A stretch of 64,000 bases of DNA. Origin: Apostichopus parvimensis. Lineage: Eukaryota > Echinodermata > Holothuroidea > Aspidochirotida > Stichopodidae. The stretch lies in the NCBI GenBank assembly GCA_000934455.1, contig KN885464.1, positions 21,035 through 85,034 of the forward strand, read 5' to 3'. Shown in pieces: positions 1-13,300 of this stretch (its first letter is position 1; every line of letters begins with the position of its first letter). The position numbers and the translations under genes are program-made. A model generated the notes under the pieces. It ran no database searches. It was not told the DNA's origin and saw only the letters and a program-made list of their open reading frames with translations.

Positions 1-1276
1 TGAGTGACAGAAACGTGTGCCATCGGGGTATAGAAAAGGGAGGGGGGGGGGGCACAAATATCGAGTGAGGGTGAAGCTTGCGACTTAGATTTGAGGCGAA
101 AAAGTTACCTCAAACTTTACGATAAAATGGAACATCCGTTATACATATCGTACTTCAATTTCCCGTAATTGTTTTAAAAACGGCGTGTTTTCTTCTTATA
201 TTATACTTGGTTTGAAATTTTCCAACAAAGGGCACTTCTTACATAAGACAGGGAACTTTTTAATTTAGTGGAACAGAAAAGTTACCAAAAGCCTAATAGG
301 GCCTCTTCTAATTTATGAATATGGGTAGGCCTACTGATTAGGTTTTTCACAAGACTGGGACGCCGAGTGTGGGTATTGCTTCAGTTTATATTAGAATGTG
401 GGAAGGTGGTAGCCAAGAAAGTTGGGTTATGTACCCCTAGTCTTCGATTAAGAATACCATTTGGTTTTATGTAAGCAGCTATAGAAAATACCCTATGTAC
501 TTTCTCTGCGATGATACAGTACCCCTGATCCCTTCCCCTCCCCCTCCCATCCCCGCAAGAAGCAAACATATAACGTTTGTTTCAATTGGGTGTGTTTCCT
601 CGCAAATCTGAATGTCCTTCTCTTAAAATAATTTCGATAAACTCCTCTTTGTAGTTTTGTTGGCTTTAGGGTCAACGTGAATATGTCCTTCATCACCGAT
701 CGAGATGCATTGAAGTCACCAACCATATAACGCAGAGACCCTTATATAGTAATAGTGCAAGCCCGGAGTTCATATATGACAGACCACCATCTAGGAGTAT
801 TACGTATTCTGCTGTTCAAAGCATTTATTTGTCATAGCTGAAAATATATATTCGATTGGAAGTACCGCGGGGCATGTTGTAAACATCATCTTCTCTCAGC
901 GGGGTCCGTATAATAAGATGAGGAGCAATAGGATAAAACGGAAGTCAGATAACTATTCCTAACCAGTGTGCATTCATAAATTAATACCCAAACACGTCTC
1001 TCGTGTCCTACATCACAACAAGGTAAACACGCTATATACGTAATACATTGGCCTACATTCGACAACCGCTAGATGACGTAGTAACGATGACATAAGGCAA
1101 ACCTCAATCAAGGGGAAACGGAAACGCAAAAACCTCTTAGAATTAAGAGACAGGAAGGTGGTGAAACGTTTTCGAACAAAAATTGATTTTGTAGTAAAGA
1201 CAGTGTACTAACATGACTATAGCTGGTTCAAAAAAGGGGCATAGTTTCACGTAAGATTATCTGCATTGAACCAATA

Positions 1277-1467
1277 ACTTCATCCTCTGCCCCATCTTCT
1301 TCACCCCTTCTCCTCTTCTCCCTTCTCCTCCCTTCTCATCCCCTCTCCTCCTCCCCTTCTCCCCTCCTCCATTTTTTCCCTTTTCCCCGACCTTCTCCCC
1401 TTTTCCCGGCCTTCTCCCCTTTTCCCGGCCTTCTCCCCTTTCCCCGGTCTTCTCCCCTTCTCCCTTG
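1277..1467. repeat. CT-rich low-complexity tract
   Basis: A pyrimidine-rich run of CCCCTTCTCC/CCTTTTCCC-type units. It creates open frames in both directions with strongly biased composition (Arg/Gly/Glu/Lys) that should not be read as genes. Confidence 0.9.
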
Positions 1468-2772
1468 CGTACACAACTTAATGGTTCTGTGCACCATGAT
1501 AATATCAAATGTGGAACTGGGCATGCTCAGTTCAAATTGTATAATTTAAATTCTGAAAAATGTGAAATGAAAGGCACCGGCCCATGAACGCCGAAAGGGC
1601 CAAACCCCCCCCCCCCCCCAAAAAAAAAGTCTCTCAGATTGAATAAAATAGTTGCTTTCATTATTGACATGTTGAAACTGACTTATCATATGTTGATGTT
1701 ATTTCTGATGATATACTGATACTAAATTGAAACATAACATATTTACTTTAATATTGTATAACATGCTGATATTGTCCTGACGTTCGTCGACGGAAGCATG
1801 CTTGTGATGTATGATGTATGTATGTTTTTGTATTGCATGCAACTACAGATTCGCTTGATTCGGGTCGGATCTGGATGGTCATAGTGGGTTAATGATGGGT
1901 GGGTAAGACTTCAATGCCAGTAGCGACCTCTATATAAGTTACGAATTTAGTGCTCAAGTCTAAGGAGCGACTAAGTGTGGTACGCCACGCTTATTATGTT
2001 AAGTTTTATGTCTTCTGGCTTGCCCCCCCCCCCACCCTCACCCACCCCGTACGTACGTACGAGTTAGTGGAAAGGGTGTAGAATGTCTGTAACATACATG
2101 ACAATGCGCTTGCAATTAGTGACAATAATCCATCACAATTAAGTTCGTAAGGGATATGAATATTTTTTCCCTATTGAAGGACCATGTAAGGTTCTCCAGT
2201 ACCTTTAGAAACTCGCAATGTCCTAGGATGTTTGAAGTGCATAGCTGTATATACCTTCTTCTCTACATGTCACTTTCAATTTAGGTTCTCCATCAGCCGA
2301 CTATTTTAAGAGATCTGACGTTTGTTTCGGTTCTCCAGAGGGCTATAAGGATTTAATCCGCCATTCGACAATAGAAATACAAACGAACAAATACCAGTTA
2401 AAAGTAAACGCTGAAAAAGTTCTTTAGAAATACATGTCGATCAGCGTGATAGACAGTTGATAACAATAAGGAACGCGAGGGTGGCCAAAATGTGAGACGT
2501 TTATAGAAAAAAAGGGATACCAATATACACATCACCGTCATCTCTGCGATACGGTTATTTCTGGCTCTTTATTCTTTTCTTTCTGACTGAATCACACGAC
2601 AATTGAAGAGAACTATTTATGTCTCTTTGCTAGGCAGTTATACAGAAAGACAACTTTACATAGTTGTGCGCATGTGCCACTGTATCTATGGAGACGTATG
2701 CCTTAAAGCAGCTAATCGTCTTTACCATATACAATAGTTCTCACTATGAAGAGCACACAGTGCCACACACAT

Positions 2773-3125
2773 ATAGTTGGATGCTCCTGTTTCCCGCTGG
2801 TTGGAATGCATTTTTTTTTACTAGAGAATGATATCATAGTTTGAATTAAGCTCAAAGCATGGTCCTGCTTCATGCGGGCTGGCATGCGCCTATATTATGT
2901 AGGCTGGCGTGCACCTTCTTTATGTGGGTTGGCATGCTCTCGGTTCATGCAGGCTGTAGTGTTCTTATTTCAGTGTTTAAAGCTGTCCGGCATGCTTCTA
3001 TTTCACATGTGAGTTGACATGCTCTTGTGTCACGTAGACTGCCAGGCACGTGTTCCCTTCGGGCTGGCATGCTCATGGGTCCTGCGGGCCGGCTCTTGCT
3101 CTGGTATTATGCCGGTTGGCAGGAT
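2773..3125. repeat. Degenerate minisatellite, about 30-35-bp unit
   Basis: About ten decayed copies of a unit like GGCTGGCATGCTCCTGTTTCATGC follow one another, with variants such as TGGATGCTCCTGTTTCCC at the left end and GCCGGTTGGCAGGATCC at the right. Copies are diverged in sequence and spacing, so the array is old. Confidence 0.8.
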
Positions 3126-6100
3126 CCTTTTTTTTATGATGACGTCATATTCCCGCTTCATGCGAACTGGAAAGCCCTTATGTCATGCGCGAGTCTTACT
3201 GATTCGAATAAAAACCTGGTTATCTATGTTCCATAAGTTGTCATGTTACTTTTGAGTAATACTCACGAGTATAGGTTTGGTAGAATTCAGAAACGCGAAT
3301 ATGTATTCAGACCTTCTTTGGGTATGAAACAATCGAAAGAGAGAGGTCGTGCCCCTGTGAAAATTACGTCATCGGTCACCGTTATGCCCTCTTTCTTTGA
3401 AGAAGGCATCTCTTATGAAAATGAGAATATACTCTCCCTTATGCATGCCCCTCCCCCTTTTGCACCCCACTTTCCCTCAGTTGTCAGGCCTGGCAATCGA
3501 AAGTGCAGAATCACGGTAGCTTTATAAAACAAAGCAAGTCAACATAACATGGATCTATGGTATATAGGCTGGATAGAGAGACAATCACAAACAAACGCTA
3601 CAAAGATGCTTAATGCCCAGCGGGATAGATGTTTCGTGGAACCGTATATATTGAGCAATCGTGAAAACACGAAATCAAGTTAAACGTTTGACAAAAGATA
3701 CTGTCAGCGATGTTTGTTCTTTCCCATTGTTCAGACTATTAAGTTTGACAGATTTTCTTAAGCACATTACGGTACATTACAACGCACACATTGTACTTCT
3801 ATAATGTAAACTAATTTGATCCACAACTATACCAGCAAGAATTCCTTCCGAATCCCCAACAATAAAATAATCTTCAAACGGTATTTAAGTTTTGTCTTCT
3901 TTTTTCCTCTTCGTTTTCCTTTCTCTGTGGACCCTGATTGCACCTGTGTAAGTATACATATTTTGTTAACCAAAACAACACCTGAGCACACATCATAGTT
4001 GACCTTAAAGTCTACCATAATAGTGACGTCAGAGTCAGTCCGACAGGGCTAGTTAGTAAATGAATTGCATAGATACAAATATATGTTTGGTTAGAAATAC
4101 CTAACCATTTTGGCGGTTTACACACATGCCTTAATAACAAGACGGTTTTTGTGTATTAAATATGTTGAGGTATTATATTGGTAATGCCGATACAAATCCA
4201 CTGCTGTAGTTTACGTTCGAGGTGGTACTTACAAGTCAGTGAACAAGGTTTTGGTAACATTCAAACTATCTGCTCGTGACGTGACATAGAGCAACTGAAG
4301 AAGACGCCGGAGGCAGGACAATAGCTCTGTTCAGCCCTCCGCCTCCCATCCCCGCCCCCTTCAGTAATTGGCCGAAAGTACAAACGCTTTAGCTAAGGAA
4401 ATGCGCAATACAACTTAGTCCCCATACCTTGTAGTGCAAAGTTAGGTAATAGAAATTGTCCTTGGACCCCTTACCTGTTACCTCCTCCCTACAACCCACC
4501 CCGACTCACCCTTTCTTTCTGAAATCTTAGCCTAATGGTTAGCTATGCCCGTAATATGAGCCTCAAATGGTTACCTATTTAAATCATATCAAGGTGTAAT
4601 TAAAATTCCGACTAATTAAGATTCTGAATAAGTAGTATGTATTAGAACAACATTTGCCAGTATTGGCAACCCCCCAGGGGGGGGGGGGTTTGGTTCGGGC
4701 GAGGGGATGTAGAAAAGGGTAGTGGTGCCTCATTTCGAGATACAGTTCTACAAACATATTTGTGATTTAGCGAAGCTAGTTCGTATTAAACGGTAGACCA
4801 GCACACATTCCGTACATTTTTCTATACATGTCTCAGAAAGTCTTCGCTAGCAACGATACTCTACTACACTTTCCGACAGACCTACATGGATGGTTCCTTC
4901 ATTTGCTTTAAAGATCTTGGAATCTTATACTCGAAGAGTAAACTAACTTGTTTTATAACTCGAGTGTCGACCGGTGGTAATTCCGCGCCAAAGCGTAAAG
5001 ATCCTCAAACAGTTCTGATTTACTTTCTGTAAGTCTACACACACACACAACAAAAAAATGCCTTGCAATGACATGAATGTAACGTGACGGTTTAAAGGAC
5101 CATGAATGCCGAAGAAGATTAAGTGGAGTGTTCCTTTCAAGGTACAAGTGGCCCAGAGTTGCAGTATGTACTTTGCCAATGGCTAGCAGTCTCCTCGGTA
5201 TGTCTGCAAAACGTTTTATGGGAGCAAGCAATTGTTCAGCTGCGAATGATTACAGAAAGCGTAGCACCTACTAGATCGTTAAAGCAACCAATTGCAGCAG
5301 TCCGTTGTCGGCCTATTGGCTAAGATCAAAAATGCAGTATTGCAAAATGGATCTTGTGGGCCAAAGTGTTTTTTTTTACCCGACACGCGGCCACATCACT
5401 TGAGGATTCACCTACTTTGGTGGTCAAATAGAAGATCATAAAGTCGTGCGTGCGCATTAGTTATTAATCTGTTATCTCCAAGTATACAATCAAACGAAGG
5501 CACTATGCAACTCTAAACAAAATCGTGCCCCCCCAAAAAAAATATTAGCCCTTAACATATCTCACGTCCACCCCCCCCCCCCTCTTGTCACAATGTTCTG
5601 AGGGCCGATGAAGTAGGTTTTGAAAACTCTTGAGTTATGGGGTAGAGGAAGGGGGTGGGACAAAACTTAATATTGTTTCATTTGCAACAGCAGTGTTTAA
5701 CCAGAATGCAAAAATGCATTGTGGTTACGATGATGTGACATGGTGCGTTTTCTTCATGAATCTGACTTCAAATGACATTTGAACTCCACCAAAATCGATA
5801 GGCATCATTTAATCAATGTTATACTCATTCATACCAAAGTGTGAGATCTACCCAAGCTTCCAATATTGAGATATCATGGTTACAAGGTTTACAATATGGT
5901 ACTTCTACACACCGAAATATGAAATTATTCCTTTGAAAAGTTCTTTGGGAGTGGGGTTCGGGGATGAAATTTCAAAGTTTATACAGAGCTAACACACCTT
6001 AAAAAAAAAAAGAGGACAAATAAACAAATTGATTTTAAAATGTTTCTTGTATTATACAACAGTAGTTATCCAAAACAGCTTTTGAAAAAGTGAAAGTGTT

Positions 6101-7160
6101 CTACCTGACAAAATACCCAATATGGTGCGAGACATCCAATCACTGCTAACTCACTCTCTCTCTAACGTGCCTTTTGTACAGGCAAATCATTACAACACAA
6201 AGTTAAAGTCGAATTACAAAGGTTGAGAGAAACGATAAGATTGCTTTTCAGTAACAAAAAATACTAAATTATGCTCTTTTATTTGTCATCAAAAGTAAAC
6301 GTCAAATCACTTGAATCAGATGGTCTATTGTGGTCTGTATAAAATAATGGTCTCAATTTTTTTTGGGAAAAGATCTTCTTGCAGCAAATCTTTTTGTCGA
6401 AAGACAAAAGTCTGAACACAATGAAGTAAAAGAAACAATTGATTCTATTGTGGATAGATGAGCAAACCAAAAAACACAATTGACTGCATTGTTGTAGATA
6501 TATCAGCAAACCAAAACCACAATTCTCCCTCAGATTTTAAACCTGCATGAATACCATCTGGATCATTCTCTTTGAAACTCGTTGTTTTTTTCAACTTTTT
6601 TTAAAGAAACCTTAAACAACCACAAATTTAATTTGCAATAAAAGATTACCATTGGTTTACCAGCAACCAATGAGAGTGCCTCTGACTTGATGCATATTCA
6701 CAAGCTACAATGAGCAATTACCTAAAGTGTCTACTAACATGAATCCAACACACTGCATTGACTAAACTTTTGTCAAGAATTTGGGACAAAATATCTGGCC
6801 AGGTATCAAAGGGATTTAGTTTTTATTTTTGGCAAGGCAAACCGTTTGCTAGCACTCGTCTTTATGTTCAAAGAAAGAGTTATTGGTTGGGTCATCTCAA
6901 ATTTCAAGATTTCAGCTAAATGAGGAATTTTCTGTGAGTTTTGAACAGTGAAGCCTATTATAGAGAGTGGTATTGCAAACAAGCTTACATGAACTGAAGT
7001 TTAGCTGCCACTTCCACCGCCTGTAGCATACAAAGGAACATGATCAAAGGAGGGGGGAGGAACTGGATGAAGTTGGAACAGGTCATTTTTGTAACAATGA
7101 AAATGACAGCTTTTTCAACCAAAAGCAAATTATCATTAATGAACAGACCAAAGTGAATGA

Positions 7161-7196
7161 GTGGGTAGAGGGAGGGAGGGAGGGAGGGGGGAGTGG
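7161..7196. repeat. (GGGA)n microsatellite
   Basis: A short GAGGGAGGGAGGGAGG run passing into poly-G, in the 3' part of the gene or its flank. Confidence 0.9.
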
Positions 7197-8355
7197 AAGG
7201 TGGAGGTGTAGCGGGGTACTTGCATGCTCCATCGCACCTTATGATTACTATAACATATTCAACTTGTAGCAACTAACAACCTTAAATTTCATTCCCTCAT
7301 CTCTAAGATCATATCATCGAGGTACAACGTATTTCAACTCTGTGTCGTTGGCGTTGTTGACGTAAACGATGGTTCTTCCATTTATAGCAAAAGCCCTCGC
7401 ATCAAAAGGGATAGAGGATATTATGTAAATATCTTTATGTTCTTATAAAAAAAAAAGGTAACTCACTTAACATTATGCAATTACGACTTTTAATAAAAAA
7501 CGTGTACAAAGAGATGTAACGTACACAACACAGACTCGATCGATAATTAAAGTATTCGGTGATTCCCTCCTCGTTGGCTAATTTAAAGTACATGCCTTTA
7601 ACAACATATGCAAAAATTTGAAAAAATAAGAAATACTTTTAGTCAGCTAGTACCCATTTTAACCCTACTGGTACACTCTACATTTTGTTTTGTTTTTTGT
7701 AGGTTTTTTTTTTCGGCTTCTATCTGCAATAATATTTACAAATGAAGTAATGTTACAAAAGGAATAAGAATGGTGATGAAAATCAGTTGAAAAAAAAGAA
7801 AAAGTGAAAAAATTGATTACGTCAAAGATCAATCTCGTGTTTCCTCGAAATAAAACGAGACGGGGTTATCTGTCACCTTGCAAAAATTAAGATCGTGAAG
7901 GAGGAGCAGAAGAAACGGCACAGGACCGAACAAACTCCTCATCGAAGGACTTCAGCTGCTGGCAAATATTTGATGACAACGCATTCTGTTCGCCTCTAAC
8001 CAAAGTAGGTTGCTAGCGTCTAAATAACAGACTACCATTCGTTGCTGGACTGATCACACGCCACAGAATCTTAAGTACATTTGTCTTCGCAAACGAGCAC
8101 ACAGCTCACCCAAAACAATTCCAGGAGACGAAAAAAATTTTCAAAAAAATGAGTGTACAGCTGTAATGTACCTTTATATTAGGATAATAGTACTAACCTC
8201 TCCTTGTAGCTACTGGCATTGTTAGGGTTGCCTTCTTCCATGATTAGCAAGATCATTACAGTTACTGTTTTAAAGAAATCTTTTTATAAATGATTTATGT
8301 AACAAACAATTAAACTTCTATTTTCAAAAGTGAACAAAAGAAAGAGAAAAAAAGT

Positions 8356-8502
8356 AATATATATCTATATATATATGTATATCTATATATATATATGTAT
8401 AAACATATATATATATAAATATGTATATATATGTATATGTATATATATGTACATATATGTATACATATAAGAATATATATATAAATATATATGTATGTAT
8501 AC
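8356..8502. repeat. TA/TATG-rich microsatellite
   Basis: About 145 bp of alternating ATATATGTAT-type sequence. The Tyr/Ile-only frames it opens on the minus strand are artefacts. Confidence 0.95.
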
Positions 8503-8558
8503 AGTAGGAAGAAAGAAAAGGCAAAAGATGAGGGTCTCCTTAGTACCTTTGTTGAACC

Positions 8559-8757
8559 AACAATCATGATTTTGTTTACTTAAATGTCTCCTTATATGGC
8601 AATCATGATTCTAATGTGCCTGCATGTGTTTTAAGACTGGAATCATGATTTTAATGTGCCTGAATGTATTAAAACACTGCAATCATGACTTTATGTGCCT
8701 TTATGTGTTTTAATACTGCAATACTGCAATCATGATTTTAATGTTTTTGCATGTTTT
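8559..8757. repeat. Minisatellite, about 40-bp unit beginning CAATCATGATTTTAATGTG
   Basis: Five consecutive units each begin (C)AATCATGAyTTTAATGTG and continue with CCTGCATGTGTTTTAATACTG or a variant. Units differ by substitutions and small indels; the fourth has a duplicated CAATACTG. It probably lies in the ETV 3'UTR or just beyond it. Confidence 0.9.
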
Positions 8758-9980
8758 TAGAACTTAGTTTGCAAACTGACGATCATTTATACCACGCATA
8801 ACTCACGTTTATGATTAATTTATGAATAATATGATTAAAATTAACCACTTTGAGAATCTACGTTAGCTTGTTGAACCTAGCCCTCGCAAGACCGATGGAC
8901 TTGACAAATTGTCTTTTTTTCCCTTTTACAAAATCTATTTGAAGGTAAACAGTGGTAATGTTGTGTCAAAATTCTTGCTGGTACCTATTATATCTGATGA
9001 AGATAAGACCAATAACTGATGAAGGTTAAAAACTCTGCAGGTTTCTATGGTAACAACAGTGAGTATTTAGAAGACGTCCCATCCTTAGTGCTGGGGATTC
9101 TGGTACTGAAATAGAAACTACAGAAATAAAAAGTACAAATAACTACTTCTTTTTAGCTATTTACAAATAAGCTCAAACTTTTCAACTCCTTCCCCAAGTC
9201 AGGATAAACCTCATTTTTTTGCATTTTGTGTCTCATAGGAAAAGACGAGGAAAAAAATATATATATATCAAAACTCGTAAGAAAAAAAAAAAAAAAACTG
9301 TTGTCAGTAAAATGTAAACAAAGTTCTTATTATGATATGGGTAACCACAGCAATATTTATGGGTGTTTCAATGGGGGGTGAGACTTAAGACCAAGACAGG
9401 ATTGGATAGACACTGAACTCTACGATTGCTTTTGAGTGCGAACCCATCATACACACCACTCCACGCCCGTCCAGAAAGTCTGTCTGGGTAAAGGAAACAA
9501 AGTTACAGTCCATAACCAGAGGTGTGACTCGGACTCGATCAGGCAAGGTATTACTCGGTAAATGGCCAAACACAGAAGATTGGAACCATCTGGATTGATA
9601 AATCGTATAATAGAGTGTGCTGTCAAAAGAATACCTAGGAACAGCTCCAAGACTATTACACATGTGTACTGTAGGGAAGGTTCATGGTATTTACAGGGCG
9701 TCCCTTTGAAACTGTCGTTTTTGTTTTTGTCTTGTTTGTAAGTAGACATCAACGGATCATTTTGATAATAAGTGCCCATCTAAAGACGACGTAAAATGAA
9801 ACATAGAATTGCACCGTCCGGTTGGATGTCGGGTACCGTTACTACTATAATGAGCTGATCGTGAACACACAAAAAAATAAAAAAATAATCATTAATCATA
9901 ATAAAGAGAGACAAACATGGGTTGATGTGGTAGAAAGTGAACACGAGACAACCATCATGTGCTCATCCCTAACTGTGTGT

Positions 9981-10364
9981 TCAGTAAACAAAGTTCTCTG
10001 TCTGGAAGTGCTTGGGCATACATGGTGCTGCGACGTCGGGGACAAAGTCCTCAAAATGCTCCACCGACCGTCTGAGGCGTATTCCGCATTCCTCTGCCAT
10101 GGGGTACTGTCCAGGCACATTGTGATCTTGGGGTGGTGGAGGGGGTGCCGGCTTCAGAGTGGGAGGGATCCTGAGCGAACCACCCATACCATCACTGAAG
10201 GTCAGCATGAAAAGGGCTTCAGGGTCACAGACAAACTTGTAGACGTACCGCTCGCCGGCTACCTTCTGCATAATTCCTTTCTCGTAGTAGTAGCGCAAGG
10301 ATCGGGACAACTTGTCGTAGTTCATGGCCGGTCTGTTCTTCTGAATGCCCCAACGTCTTGCCAC
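9981..10364 (-). CDS. ETV exon 10: recognition helix, ETS end and C terminus
   Basis: The exon is entered in phase 0 after TTTATAG, encodes residues 398-524 and ends in [22 protein letters not shown], then [18 protein letters not shown] and [15 protein letters not shown] complete the ETS domain. The two arginines of SRSLRYYY (about 418 and 421) are the invariant base-contacting residues. The tail is divergent, with a proline run (PAPPPPPQ), then [12 protein letters not shown]1 ends YNEGYVY. The 3'UTR continues towards lower coordinates without a clear end. Confidence 0.98.
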   Translation of the reverse strand: MARRWGIQKNRPAMNYDKLSRSLRYYYEKGIMQKVAGERYVYKFVCDPEALFMLTFSDGMGGSLRIPPTLKPAPPPPPQDHNVPGQYPMAEECGIRLRRSVEHFEDFVPDVAAPCMPKHFQTENFVY

Positions 10365-13300
10365 CTATAAAGATAATAGTTCATATAATTCTCACCAAAG
10401 CCACAGTATTTGTGTTAGAAAAAACAACAACAACAACATATTTAATGGTTTCAACCAGATCACTATATTACAGAAAGTAACCAAAAGGAAAAAACAAAAA
10501 CAAGATTCCTTTATGACTGCAAATGGACTTTTTGTTTCTTGGTACACTGAGCTGATTCCGATCTGAGGTCAAAAGGAGGTGTAAAGTTCAGTGACATCCC
10601 GATAAGAGGCTCCAATTTTGATGTTGGTTGAGGGCAAGGATCTCTTTCAGACTTCAAGATCTCACTTCGTTCTAGACTAAATGCACCCTTGTGTAAATAA
10701 CAACACTTGAGATCTAGGGTTAACTGAAATCAAGCCTACAATTAAACATTGTTTTTTTATTTATTTATTAAACAACCTGGTCTCATACTTCTCTCTAGCT
10801 CCCACTAGATATGGATCAAGTGGTGTCAATGCATCTAGGTCAATTTAATATTTAGACACAGGATAAACCTAACAAAGTAGCAATTTTTTGGGGGATCAAG
10901 TTTTGCGTCTTTTGCGCAACTTTTGCGTTGCTCCGGCAAAGTCATTTTATATTCACACGTAACTGAATACCAATCAGTGCCAGAGATCTGGACACATGGT
11001 CCTAATTTACATGGTTAACTTAAAGCAGACACACACACACACACAACCATCATCTTTAGTTTACATGACAGATATCATTGTGAAGACCCCCCACACAGCT
11101 GAAAAACACTCCCTGTTCTAAAGTCTTGTCTGGGAGGGGTCATTTTGTAAATCTGTGATGTCATAGTGTCACTAAGATCTGACACCTATTACTGTCTCTT
11201 TGCTCTTCTTTCACATTTTCAAGGTAGCAAGTTAACATTGTGTTAACTATGTTAACTGTGTTAACACTGTGTTAACTGTGTTAACAGTGTTAACACTGAA
11301 ACCAATTTCACCATTAGGTCGGGTTAGGTCACTTTAATATTTTTGATTCAGCATTTGCGAAACCCATCTACATTACTGAAAATAGACTTTGTAATAAATA
11401 GAGAAAAAAAAAAAAACCAAACACATCTGCCTTGATGATGTTCTATTTCGACTTGATCAAGTCTTAGGCCTTGTTTCTTCCTAGCTGTTTGGGAAAGTTC
11501 TTCATGACAATTATCTCTACATCACTGAGACCAATAATGATGGTAGGAGTTGTGGCTCCTTTCAATTAGCTAGTTGTTAACTATGTCACTCAATACAGTT
11601 AACTGTGCGTCTAACAAATTAAATATAAATTAAAAAACCAGAATGCAAAAATTCATAGAGGTTTCCGATGACTTCATTACAATAGACTTCTGCTTGTTCA
11701 CCAGAATTAGCTCTTATAATATAGATGTCCTGATTTCTACCATCAGACATCATGTTTAAAAGGTTTTCAAAGTTTGACTGCTGGTGACCCAGATGACCTT
11801 TGACCTCCACTAAAAACAATCGAGTTCTCCTATTTAAAGTAATGCTTCCTAACTTGAGATATCCTGTTTACAAGAGTTTCAATATTTGATGTCTGGTGAC
11901 CTCAGATGACCTTTACCCTCCACTAAAAGGAGGATAATTGTATTACTCAATATAACACAACCACATGAAAAGTATGAGAAGTATTCAAGCTTCCTGTCTT
12001 GAGATATAGTGTTTACCAGGTTTTCGATATTTGACCTCTGGTGTGCTCAGATGACATTTAATAATTAGACATGTAAAGAGTTTCTGAACCATGAAGTTGC
12101 TCAGCGTGTAATCGGTGCTCACTTACCATCGTTAGATTGCTTGTATCATGAGAGGGTCTGCAATAAATTGAAACATATCATGCAAGACCCAACACACCCT
12201 TTGTTTGAGCACTATAATTACAACCGCTCTGGACTGCGTTTATGCCCACCACGTACACTTAGGGGCCGCTACAGATACTCATTTGTGCCTAATTCTATCC
12301 ATATATTTAATTTACAAGTGAGAAGATAAGTTTCTTATTTGTAGGACTTGCTGTATATATGTTTGTATTACTGTATGTGTATCGCAGTCTATTGTTACTT
12401 ATACTATTGCTTTTCTTTTTTTCTTTCCTTTTTTCGTTTACGACCTGTGTAAGCCGAATTTCTGATTGTGGGCAATAAATTCAATTTCAAATATAAAATT
12501 GAACCGAAAATTGATTGTTCTCACCTCCTCCGGCTCGATCAGTTTGAACTCCAAGCCTCTTCCGGTCCAGGTAATGAAGGATGCGTTCGATGGATCTTCC
12601 AGAAGGGTGACCAGAAACTGCCAGAGTTGTAACGACCCACGGCGCTGGAAAAGGGGGCCATTCCTGATGAGTTCCGGTCTCCACTCACCGGCTGCAGAAG
12701 GGAATACAAATATCACTTGTAACTAAAACCAGCACTTTTAATGACAATTTAATCCAATCTACACGTTTATTTAAAAGAAGACAGAAAGAAAACTAAAGAA
12801 CAGAGTTAGTAACAGAATTAGAAAAATTTAACACATTACCTTTTTATCCACCAATATCACCATTTATAAATTCACTTCGGATTATTATTTTTTGGTGTTG
12901 TCATAATATAGCAATTGTTCATTTCTAAGGCAGTGGGGATGACTATTCTATCAAATGGAAAAAGAAGGCCAAATCTGCTAATAATTTTACTCCCCCCCCC
13001 CCTCTCCTCCAAATACAAAGAGTTTAATGTTTATCTACATGGATAGTAGTAAACACGCAGTAGGACGCTAAGTATATTTTTATGAATATATGTCATATTC
13101 ACCATATTTAGTGATACCAGCAGAATTTCCAATAGTTCAATCCATCGACCGTTATAACTACCACCCACCCGCCCTGCATCTAGTTGTGTGTGTGTGTGTG
13201 TGTTAAACTACAAGTTCAGTTTGCTGTTTCTGGTTTACATGCACTGTGTCAAAGCATAGGACACAGAGGGGGCTCCCAAAGCATACTACAAGCGGGCTGG

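Larger units (their letters stand above)
1..9980. other. 3' side of the ETV gene: 3'UTR of unknown length, then flank
   Basis: No second gene is supported here. The ETV 3'UTR runs leftwards from 9980. Minus-strand AATAAA hexamers lie at 6822-6827 and 6278-6283, but no end can be assigned from sequence alone. The stretch also holds CT-rich, TA-rich and GGGA tracts, two minisatellites (listed separately) and one diverged dispersed-repeat monomer at 5773-5895. The rest (for example 1-1270, 3530-5770 and 6300-8340) shows nothing I recognise; its ORFs are short and without coding character. Confidence 0.6.
10365..12524 (-). other. ETV intron 9 (2.2 kb)
   Basis: It separates the two ETS-domain exons. 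It holds an (AC)n run at about 11023-11044, a GTTAAC tandem tract, a block of DR1-bearing dispersed repeats and the LINE tail listed separately. 10380-10990 and 11300-11640 show nothing else recognisable. Confidence 0.9.

Noticed and set aside
1257-1524. Gly/Glu/Lys/Arg-rich open frames
   Set aside because: Translation of a CT-rich tract.
1857-2020. TATA-like CTATATAAG followed by a GC-richer segment, considered as a promoter or solo-LTR remnant
   Set aside because: No paired repeat, no terminal dinucleotides, no downstream gene; too little support.
4943-5323. Overlapping frames on both strands that looked moderately protein-like
   Set aside because: No family match, no consistent splice sites, and only 65-92 codons.
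8310-8567. Tyr/Ile-rich open frames
   Set aside because: Translation of a TA microsatellite.
9822-10370. A 182-codon plus-strand frame across ETV exon 10
   Set aside because: It is the antisense shadow of the conserved ETS-domain exon. It has no domain and no splice or codon support.
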